Positions 33,401 through 45,400 of a stretch of DNA of 64,000 bases are shown piece after piece (the stretch's first letter is position 1; every line of letters begins with the position of its first letter). The translations under genes were made by a program, and so were the position numbers. The stretch is from assembly GCF_014529535.1 (NCBI RefSeq), contig NW_023503371.1, positions 1 through 64,000 on the forward strand. Direction: 5' to 3'. The stretch is from Bradysia coprophila. Taxonomy: Eukaryota > Arthropoda > Insecta > Diptera > Sciaridae. The notes under the pieces were generated by a model. It saw only the letters and a program-made list of their open reading frames with translations. It was not told the DNA's origin and searched no databases.

Positions 33401-36400
33401 CATAATAATAAGTGTACTCTATTTGTAAATTCAATTCGTGAAATCAACGCAAGTACATAAATATATAAATACAACAAACTCAACAGTGATAACAATTTAC
33501 AATATGTACTCGATACAACAGCTAACTATGGTGCGGTTTCTTTACGTTAAAACATTATACAAAAGATTGTTTCATATTTTGGAATTGAATTATTTAGCAA
33601 ATCATTCTCCAACTCAACAGTTGGAAATACCTTGTACAAAAAAGAAAAATATTTTACTCTTGACTCGGTATAGAATTGCATAATTATGTAGTACGTACAA
33701 CCAGGTATGTTAAATAGAGCGTAGTTTGTTCGATGCTCTTATATGAAGTCATTTTTCAAAAGAAAGAAAGAATAACTGAGTTCATTCTATATCACCACGT
33801 TCTAAAGCCTGATGCATTAACCGATACCGAATGATGATCGATTTCGTTTATATAAGAATTGGGTACTTTACAGTCCAAATCATAGCACTAGTCCAGCTTC
33901 CAAGGATTAACCATTATAGTAGACCCTGACAGGAAACAGACAGGATAGGATGCATATTTTCTTTGTGTGAGTTAGGGCATACTATTTTGTATGATTTTGA
34001 ATGATGCTTAAAATAGACTTCAAATTTGACATCTACCTTTAAGTTTATGCTTGAAGCTAGAGTGCTTTGCCCAAGTTCATATAATCGTATAAGATCTATA
34101 AGTTCTATAGGAGCACTGATTGAAGCGTATTCTGCATTGTTACTCTAAAACGAAGAATGTTTGTTCTGGCACTCTTACTTTTGCTCGCAATAGCTGTAAC
34201 AAGCCGACGACATCAGTTTCATTTTAAGATGTAAGCTGACTCAATGACAGTGAAAACGTTTTACTTTAAACCAGTTATTCGAATTTCAACCATGTAAACT
34301 AGCCCACCCGCATTATAGTAGCCTCAGCTCTCAAAGCCGAAGGTGCCGGATGCGTGAGGCTGATATAGACTCTATGTTCCTTTTGTAAAGGGATTTCTGT
34401 TGTATGATAATTAAGAGGTAGCTTTTATATCATTGAAGCCTCCAAAGTGGTAATGCTAGGGGCAGTGCTATGAATCCAGCGTTGAACTGAAATTTCATTA
34501 TGTTTTTAATGTGTTAGCGCTAAAAAAGCGTCTTAAAAAAAGGCTTGCTCACTGAACTGTCATTTATATTGGAATACATTGTGAAAATGAACTTTGGTAC
34601 AAAATACCAAATTGGTATTACCAATGAATAGGCAATTTTCAGCTTCTAATCCACGCGTTTAGTGGTATGGTTTGTAGCGTTGCATAAAAAAGCGATCGAA
34701 TGCGATATTTTGAATTTTTGTATGGGAATTCACATTCAAGTGTTGATATCTCCGCTGTTTTTAAAGAATAAGAGCCTGATTTTGCTAGGTTTGCATCTTT
34801 TATGGAGGTTTATCGATTGGCAAATTGTGTGAAATGTTGAGTTAAAAATTTCTTCTATTGGGAATGTGACTTCCCATACAAAAATTCAAAATATCGGATT
34901 CGACCGCTTTTTTATACAGCGCTACAAGGCATACCACTAAACGCGTGGATTCAATGGCGATATCTAAAAATTTTATATCTTTGATATCAGTGCCGGACTG
35001 GCTCAAAAAAGCCCTCCGGGCGTTGTATGGAGAAATTCCTCAAAAAGCCCTTCGTCGTCATTTATCCATGCAAAAATCAAAAGGCCCTTCGGGAATCGCC
35101 CGAACGCCCATAGGGCCAGTCCGGCACTGTTTGATATCTTCAAGGCCCTTTATTGCGAATTTTATTTACTAAAAGTCTACCGGTACGGTACCGATAAATT
35201 TTTTTGGTAAATTTCAGTTAGTTTTCGGTAAAAATTTACTGAATTTCCGAGAATTTACCGTAAAACTTTTTCTGTAAATTTAACTAAATTTTCGGTAAAT
35301 TTAACTAAATTTTCGGTAAATTTAACTAAATTTTCGGTAAATTTAACTAAATTTTCGGTAAGTTTTGACGAATTTCAGAACTTTCAGTAAATAATATCCT
35401 CAATATTATTGAGTCAATAATATGCCCTGTTTGATAGTGTAACGATATGGCATAGGAGCCTGATGAGGGATTTATGTATAAAATTAAAAGTCTCACACTT
35501 AAAAGATCAACTGAAGAAATCGAAAAACTTTGAATATCACAGTAGCAGAAACTGATCTATTCGTGTATGACAAGGTCAGTTGCTGACTTCGATTTTTTAG
35601 GTGAATCATTAATATTGATGTATATGAGTTACGGTACATATCACAAAAGTCAGACCGTTCATTTATTAATAGCTTGAAGTCAATTATTCAAGAGAAAGAA
35701 AAAAAACGTTATGACGAAACGAATACATTCCCATCAATTTACAAATAATTCGCTTTGTCAATTAAAAGGAAAGAATATGAGACATTTGTTTTGATTCGTT
35801 TCTTATAAAATCCATTTTCTTGTTCTTTTGTTCACAGTCTCATTTCAAAAATTCCATTCTTTCTGCTTCTTTTATCAAATTTACCACAGGTTCCTAGTCA
35901 CGTTCATAGTGCAACGAAACAAACAACATGTTAAAAAATTCTAAAATGCAACCAAGCGAAGCACACTATTCGAATATACCTTTTACCTTTATCCTACGCA
36001 AAATCAGTTTTATTATTTTGTAAATGTAAATCCATAATTTCTTTGCATTAACGTTTGAATTGTAATACCCAGAAACACGATGTGTGTATTCGGCAAAGGA
36101 GAGAAACACATAACACAAGACTTGTGCTTGGCAGTGCTAATATGAGATCTGTAATGTTCAAAGATTTCAATTCTTTGGATTGAACATTTTTTTTTTGATA
36201 ATTTCTTTCAATGCACCGAATGAAGCTATGAAAATTACAATTTTCTCGCATAAGATATTCAAAAGAACATGACATATTAGTCTAGTTATTAATCAATCAA
36301 AATTAATGGATCAAAGATAAGGCCGTAGGACGAATGTGACAATCATACACATTGTGAGCATAAAAAACCATTTATCACCGAGTTGCATAGAGTTCTGAAA

Positions 36401-39400
36401 CTGAACGGTGTACAGCTAGAGACAGTCAAATTTCAGCATGAATTTGCTTCAGCTGTTTTTCATCTGATCCATACAAACGATCAAAACTGTTTTTACTATT
36501 TTAGCACTACCACGCACGTTCGTGTAGCAGCTTCAATCGTATAAACAATGATTGTATGTGTCGATCAGCTGAAAAATAGCTGAAGCAAATTTATACTCAA
36601 ATTTCACTGCCTCTGACTGTGTCATACAAATCTGAGACTGGCACTGTAAAAAATCAGGATTTTTTTTCATCGTACTCTATTTGGCTGCTCTCACTCTAAA
36701 CAGGTCAGGTTCACTTGAAAGCTGAACTGAAAATACCTGAACCTGCCTTGAGCTGAACCTTATTCAATCAATTTTGACCTGGCCTGATGTATCTGCTTGA
36801 AAATTGAATATAGTACTAAGGCAGACCTGACCTGAAATCTGACAGTATACGTGAAAATTGGTATTGCATTTGACATGTTTTCGAAATTTAGGTTCAGGTA
36901 AGGTTCTTTTTAAATAAAAACCTGACCTGACCTGAAGGTTCAGAGCCATTTTTGAACTCGGCCGATCGATTCTGAGCATATGATCACTCATGCTTCCAGT
37001 GCGTTGATACAACTGAGTTGAGGAAATAACTATTATACAACACAGTCGCTGAACGCTCGCAGACAAATGGTTCTCTTTTTGATAATACTATTCTTGTGAT
37101 CGCAGTTTTGTTGCATCAGGAACCAAGTACTATTAACAGAAGAAATTGAAATTATGAAGTCCAGCTGACAGTCTCATACAGAATTTATTCGAGCCGTGTA
37201 CCGAGCCTTGATGCAACGCCAACATATTTTTCATAATCCATCAACGTTTCGAGTCCGAGCTCTCAGTTGAACTTCAGAAATGTACACAATTGCAGAACAT
37301 TGGTTTTCCCCTAAAAATACAGTTTCATGCAATAAAGTGAACTAGAACCATGAACGACAACGAAAAAAAATCACTTAATGCTTGCCCGTATATTAACTTT
37401 CTTATTCGATAATATACATCAATTAAGACCTCATCTTTTAATAGAATGTAATACACAATGAGGAACACACACTCAATGCACAAGCTCTATGATATGCTTT
37501 TCTGGTCGACTTTTCCATGCATGCACTTTATTATGAAATTCATTGTTCAATGTTAATTAATAAAATAATTAAGTAATTCACTCATGGCGCAAGTAGAGCA
37601 ATTTATTTTAAAATTTAAACTAATAATCACTAATGTAATAAATAATGCAACGTCTACGTGCATAATATAGTATACATATTACGATACTAACTAACGTATC
37701 ATGTTGATGATGATTGATATGGATTTTTTTCTTTATAATTAATAAATAAAAGTTGGCAGAAATGTGTGTTCGCTCGGGTCTATATGAATATTGTGCGTCT
37801 TATCCGAAAGAATTCACATTTTCATATTGTGTATTACATGACGTGGCGCGATGATGTTGTGGAAATTTTGCTCAAGAGGCAGTTGTTTGGGCAACTGTTA
37901 TGGGAAAAGTCTCTATAGACTGTTCAACAACAATTGAAAATCGCATTAGAAATTGAGCTAAGAGGGATTCTTCTGAAAAACAGAAGACCGAACTCGGACG
38001 CATTTTCTATTGGAATTTTTTATACTTACCCAGTAAGGTATTCGACCCCAGAAGCCAAAACCACTTTCAAAAAAATTCTGCGAAGCTTGTGTGAGGTGAT
38101 CAAAAACCGAAAAATTGCACTTTCTTACAAAAATTTCTCCAGTTACACGAGCCGTACATGGTCGTGTGGGGTGTCATTAGAAGGGTAATTGAATGTACTT
38201 CCGGGGCAAATAGGGTCTTATTGAGTTTAAAACTAATCCACACTAAGGTATGTACATTTGAAGTTTTTAACCGAAAAAAGACTGAAAACTTGCACTTTTT
38301 TTTACAGCAATTTCTCGAGGTACACGAAACATACATGGTCGTGTGGGGTGTCATTAGAAAGCATGTACTTTCACACGGAAAATATGGTCTTATTGGGGTT
38401 TAGAATCATCTACGACGAATTATGAGAAGTTGAAATGTTCAAGTGCTTATATTGAATCGTAAATGCTACCAAACTTCCGTAAGCTCTACTTTCCCTAAAA
38501 GTATATGCAATCACCTCTCTAATGACACCCCACACGACCATGTACGGCTCGTGTAACTGGAGAATTTTTTTAAAGAAAAGTGTAAGTTTTCGGTTTTGAT
38601 CACCTCACACTAGCCACACAAGCTTCGAAGAATTTTTTTGAAAGTGGTTTTGGTTTCTGGGGTCGAATACCTTACTGGGCACGTATAAAAATTTCCAATA
38701 GAAAATGCGCCCGATTTCGGTCTGCTGTTTTTCAGAACAATTTCCTCTAAGTCTTTGTAGTTCCCATCCCAGTTCCCATTGATAAAATAAAAAAATTAAA
38801 AAAAAAACTTTGACCAGAAATTCTTTCTAACCAACATTGCCCTACAAACAGTAGGAAGTGCGCTAACACTATGATGAATTGATATAGCAGTAACATTTCG
38901 GTATGCTAAAAATTCTATCCAACTAAATAATTTCCGCACGGGTGTGATAAACGGAAACCACTAACGTTACATCCTGCTATTTCGTAATAAATGCAACCCC
39001 AAGAAGATGTTTGTTTTTGTTGCATACTCTTTTCATACATCTTACACATACATTTCTCTCGACCGACCCATACAGAGTCTTTTGCGGTAAATCTCAAAAT
39101 AATATCAAATTTCAGTTTACATTAAGTCCAAAGCATATCCTGCATAACAAACGATTGTGATTCTCATGGCTGCTACATCCACATACAATAAAAAAAATTG
39201 AATGAAACCAATGTTTAACACATAGTTAAATGCACTGTTATAACAACAACACAATCGTCAGAGTTCAAATGTATGAAAAAAGAACAACAACAACGCAACA
39301 TAATAACGACTGCGTATGGGCACACATTTTTATGTTACTTATTAAGTGTTTGTTCCTGCCCTACAATAGAGTTACGGTATTGGTTTCCCTTCGGTATGGA

Positions 39401-42400
39401 TGGATCTATAAAACAATGAACTAAATCATTTCTAATGAAGAGATTATAGTAAAACAAAGGGTCACTATTCAGCTTTAATGAATGTTAAACCCGCTCGCAT
39501 GTTACTTTTTTATCGTAATATTTAGACGCGGTCGTATTGAAAGTTCTTTCAAATTAACGAGAGTTTAAAGTGCAAGAATTTTTGGTGATTTGTTTAAAAT
39601 GTTTTGATTTCTTATAATTCGTATTAACAAAGAAAAAAAACCGAAAAGAAAAAGTTGTAATCAGATGAATGCTTCATTCATATTCATCGTATCGTATGGG
39701 CACATACTGCGTATCATTTCATTAAGAAATAACTGTCTGGAAAATATGTTAAAACTCGCCGGGAGATTTTCATTACTTTGAATAAATTCCAAATTTTTAG
39801 TCAATTCATCACTTCGTCACCGATAAATAAAATTTACTTTTCATTTAGTAAGGCCCAATCAGTCGAGGGGAAACTACTACTAAAAAATCTGTTTCGATTT
39901 TACAACTGAATTCGCATTAGGGGTGTGCGATGGTTCGGGGATCGGGATGGAAGGGGTCCACAAAACATTCTTACCATCCCTAGATGTCAAAAAGTGATTT
40001 TAAAATTTTTTTAAAAATCATTAACAACTTGCGCAAAATCATTGAAGCTAAATTTGCGCGTACTTGTAAATAGACCGTGTGCAGTATAAATAATTTATTT
40101 TTAATTGATGTAGATTATTATTCTGTAGAACAAAAGTGTTAACAGAATATCTGAAAAATGTCTGCTTGATTTTATATCTCACTTTAAAAGCTGTAATTTG
40201 AATGAGACTAAAAGGATATCCGAACCATTCTAATTCATTCTAATTGGATTCTTACTAAGATTCTAATAAGTGGGATGGCATCGGGATGGCAACAATATTT
40301 TTCAATAATTTCTATAAAAAAATTTAAATATTTTTTTCAATGGTTTTCATGGTAAATCTTCTTTTTATTGAAATATGAAACTTTTTTCTCAAAATCGCAC
40401 ACGGTCTATTCTCATATTTTGACCTCTACCACAAATTGACTGCAATATATTTTTTTTATCAAAATTAGTGTTTTTCTACTAATTAGAGTCCAATTAAACA
40501 GAAAAGGTTCAAATTGGAAAATTTTTGCCGATACATTATGTTTGGTGTGTCGTCAAAGTTCGCCGACTATGAGAAATTGAGTAATTTTAAACTTGAAAAT
40601 TCTATAATCGACATGGAAAATTATTCGATTATTGCTCAAATGGGCTTAAATTCTTGGGAGTGTTGTAGGTTATCCAAAAAAGAAAAGTTTTTGAAAATCG
40701 TCTGTGAAATGTGTGTGGCGTGACTGTTAATTGACCTAGGTTAAACTATAACCGGGCAACAACGGTTGCAAAACCGTTGTGACAACGTTGCTACAACGTT
40801 ATTTTAACGAATAAGTTATTTTTTCTGAAATGCTACTTGGGATGTGGAACGAATCATTATGAGAAGGCGTAAAGTGGAGAAACTGAATTTGTTTCCACTG
40901 TTACGTTCAACAAGCTTTGTTTCTTTATAACAACGAGAGGCGAACAACTACAGCTGTCAAATAAAATGCAAAGGGCTTATAGTGAATCCCATCCAAAATT
41001 GCAACGTAATTTACTTCTACGATCGTAGACTTTGACCACGGCAGAGTAAAATAAACCAGGCAGGAGCGGTTCATTTTGGAAACGTCAAATAAGGGACCTA
41101 ATACACTGTATGAAAATGAACTCAAATGAACACTGACATAAATTGAAAAATTTTATTCGCAAAAAATGTAGGGCTACTAGATTATTCAGGTCCCTAGTCA
41201 AAGTGGCGCTCCTGCCTGGTTTACTTTACTCGGTCGTGCTTTGACTAAACTAAACCAAAATGTTTAGCCCTCAAAATCGTAGGAACACCGTGAGCTCTCG
41301 AAATATATCTTTTTCGAGTTTCTTCCACCGTTGCTTGAACTCACTTTTGAAAGTGAGTTCAAGCAACGGTGGAAGAAACTCGAAAAAGATATAATTTACT
41401 TCATTTGTTAACAGCTGGTCCACTCATACAACCTCAAACGTGCCTTAAACGTGTTTATACGAGCTTAATATTCATACGCGCGCGTGGTATGGTTTACCAA
41501 TATCAACACGAACAAAACAGATTGTATGAGTGGATTGAAAAACAGCTGAAGCAAATTGCATTTCTAATTCCATTTATTTTCAAAAATTCTCTTGTTCATC
41601 AGTTAAACTACCAATTTCGTCCTTGCGACATCTCATTTACAGCGTTTCACGGTCAAAAATAAGTTCAGTTAGACCACCGGCTTAATTATTATTATTATTC
41701 CAAGTGTGCAAATACCTCTGATGGAAGTCAGATTTTTACTTGATTCTCTCCTACATATAGGCTAAATGTACACAAAACATTGTCATACGAGTCATTGAGA
41801 CACCAAAAACACTACAACTACCCACATTATAAACAATGCGGGAACAGTGCTATATATATAATCGCTGGAATGACATTTTCTGACACGGGATTCGAACCCC
41901 GATCATACTGGTGGAAGGTACGAATTCAGTCTAACATCAAACTATTATAGCTAGTGTATGTAGTGTGCTTTGCGTACACAATACTTTGGTGTTTTATTAT
42001 CGATACGACAAAAGTGTGTGACATGTACAGGTACTTCCACTTAGTAACTTGAGAATGGTTGGAAGAGACAGAATAATGTTAGGACTTCTCGTATTGTTCA
42101 ACTAAGCAACAATTCAGTACTGCTTGGACTGCAGATAGTATATACGAAACAATATATGTTAAATATTACATTTTAACATTTTCAATGTTTCAACAGAAAA
42201 GATCTATCAATATCGCAGCTGTTGAATCTCTATCAACCTAAGACAGTCGTAGACTTTCAAAACTTTCTTTACAAATGGGCGATCATCGAATGATCGTTAC
42301 TTCTGGGTCAGTCTATTGTTTTATTTTCGAGGTTCGTTTGATCCGTAAATAATTAAACTTTAAAATCTTTCCATTTAACTAAAACAATGCGTTGTCTGGC

Positions 42401-45400
42401 AACATATAACAATAACAATATTGACCATCCTCGTCAAAACTAATGCAATTAAAATAAACATTAGATTATGTGTCTATGAAGTGTGCAACCATATTGTGTA
42501 TACAAAAAAAAAAGATAAATGAATCAAATACATTGTTTTGAAGTGGAGCGCCAATCCAACAACTAAAAACAGAAAACAAGCCTTAGAGAAAGTAAACTGC
42601 ACCACAAACTTACGATTCTGCTTCAATGTAATTTAGCCATTGGATTTCCTTATTTGTATTTTGTAAAAATAATTATTCATAAACCACATAACATTTGTTT
42701 AAGTATGTTACATGACAGAACAATACTTCCATGCTACGAATATTTAATTAGATTTTAACGTTGAAAGCCTGCATGCATAAGTTTCATTATACTAACTTGA
42801 AGTGCAATTTGTTTAGCTGTGTGTTAAATTCATTCGGTAGTCTTGACCAAGATTGTTATCATGCAAAAAAATCTTAAATTGAAAACTTTTGTCAAACAAA
42901 ACAGACTTTGCATTGAACATCAAAGGCATTTTACGTTTAACAGTCGCTTTGTATTTATGGCTCATTTTCATTTGATCGTATGTCTCATGTACATTGGCGG
43001 AATTTTATCTTAATTAAATTAATTCATTTCGACTTGATTTCTATCAGATTTAAGCGTGCAGTCGAGATTTTTTTACTCGTCGTGGTATTCAAATAATGCG
43101 GTGTATCAATATTAGGTATGTTGTGCATATACAAGGCAAGGATTGCGCAAAATGTAATCTTTTGTTTAACTTAGAAATGGGAAGTTATAAGTCGTCACCT
43201 CGATACAAGATGTGTGTACTAAGAGATCAATATATGGATTCTTGCACCTAGGCCACTAAGCTGACTGTGGAAACGACCGGTTAGAGTGTAGGTACTGGTA
43301 CAGGTTAGGTGTCCCTTGATCTGAAACTGTAAGAAGACTGGATTTTAACAGTTCAAAAGTTTCCCTGGAAGTACAAGAAAGTATAGGTAGCGTGAGTTTA
43401 TTCGTGAATTTATTCGTGAATTTATTTTTCCTTTTTCGGTGTGTGGATTAAATCGTAAATCTTCATGATTTTTATCACTAGAAGATTAGCGACTCAATGG
43501 AAACTGTGTCAACGTGTAAACTGAATCAATATGGAAACTGTTTCAATATGGAAACTGTTTCAATATGGAAACCGTTTCAATATGGAAACCGTTTCAATAT
43601 GGAAACCGTTTCAATATGGAAACCGTTTCAATATGGAAACCGTTTCAATATGGAAACCGTTTCAATATGGAAACCGTTTCAATATGGAAACCGTTTCAAT
43701 ATGGAAACCGTTTCAATATGGAAACCGTTTCAATATGGAAACAGTGTAAATATGGAAACCGTTTCAACGTAGAAGCCGTTGACATTAGACGTTATAGTTT
43801 ATACTCGCAATACACCTAATATTATAAGAATTATGAGTGTTTTTCCTTTCAATGTATCCATGCCTTGATACTTTCTCAATTTCGGAATTTTTCAACTTTC
43901 AACCTTTTCCACTGACACTGTTTTTCGTTATCTCTGGTTAATTAAAAAGCAGCAGGAAATTTACATTTAGAGGTATATTATGATAGTTTCAAGTTATTTT
44001 TAAATGAATTTTGTACGAAAGCTTAATGCTTTTTGATTTTAAACTTGATAAATTAAACTGAATAGATCCATTGTCTATTTACGAAAAAAGTAACTGAGAA
44101 GCCAAACGTTAATACTTGGGACATAAGAAATGTGTGATCCGAAAATGCATTAGGGTTTATCTACGTTTATTAGGAATTATAAATCTTCTCCGCTGTGCTT
44201 TGGTGCATTTTGGTATAAAAGCGTGAATTTTTTACCATTGATAAATATGTATTTATGGATTCCAAAACGATTAGGAGACTTTGAAAAAGTGACCTTTAGC
44301 GCCATCTACATCCGGTTGAAGTTTTCGATGTAGAGGTAACTTCGATGAATTTCTGTGTAGCGGAAATCGAAGCTACACAGATGATATTGGGCCCAAACGA
44401 AAGCTGAAGGTTCAAAGTTTTTTTAGTGCAAAAAAAATTCTCGAATTTTCCGTTTTCCCGCAGTTTTCCCGAATTTTCTTAAAAATTATATTTTAAAACT
44501 GAGGTTAAACTTAAGTAATTTTTGAAATTAGTTCAAGAAAGTTTTTTTTTTCTTCGCTATTATCGTTGCGCGTTCAGTTTCCAAACTTTAAACCATGAAA
44601 AAGTTTTTGGAAGGTCCGCAACAATGGCAACCAGACACGATTTTTTTTCATGATCTAAAAACGAAATGAAACCAGTTTTTCGATTTAAAAAAAAGATTGA
44701 GTTCCCGAAATCTGCTAAAATTTGCAAATTTTCATACTTCAGCGAACTTAAACGCTTAGCTGGGCCCAGCTCTGCATCGAAAACTTCAAACGGAAACTTC
44801 AACCGGATGTAGATGGCGCTAGAGGTCACTTTTTCAAAGTCTCCTAATCGTTTTGGAATCGCTAAATGCATATTTATCAATGGTAAAAAATTCACGGTTT
44901 TATACCAAAAAATACAGTTTGTTCAACTACTATAACGCACTTCAAGCATAAGTGGTACTCTGAATAGAGTACTGAAACGAGGCAGTGTGTCATGAAACGA
45001 CTTACAAGCTATACTTTTTGTCAAACTGAACTTCAGTGACCTAGTTACATCATTTGCCGAAATATTACTGTGGATCCAGATACTTAATCTGTCTATACTG
45101 TCATATCAAACACAAAAGAAACTTACGGTTCCGTATAAAGAGCAGCAATTACCATTCGAAATACCTATACACTAAGCAATTATCACAGTCAGCAGACACA
45201 ATCGAAAGACAATTTACAGCCAACATATTCATGCAGAAAATATTCAAGATTTAACTGTAATTTTTCGGGACCAATTGTGAATGAATAGAAGAAATAAAAG
45301 TAGAAGCCAAACAGTTCTCATATTTCAAATAGCATGTAATCATAATAGTAATCATGTTTGTACTACACACATGCGACGTTGGCACACATTTTGATGTGAC

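Noticed and set aside
34320-34375. tRNA-like hairpin GCCTCAGC..GCTGAGGC
   Set aside because: Small inverted repeat without B-box or tRNA arms.
37934-38403. Open frames of about 80 codons within the foldback element
   Set aside because: Both strands and both arms give mirror-image frames with no known domain, as expected from an inverted repeat.
41875-41960. Functional tRNA gene
   Set aside because: Only about three T-stem base pairs form and no anticodon or acceptor stem could be found, despite the exact B-box.
43497-43819. Three overlapping METVSIWK-type open frames; also considered as a CRISPR array
   Set aside because: They are the three frames of a 17-bp tandem repeat. A CRISPR array needs unique spacers between repeats, which are absent, and the DNA is eukaryotic.
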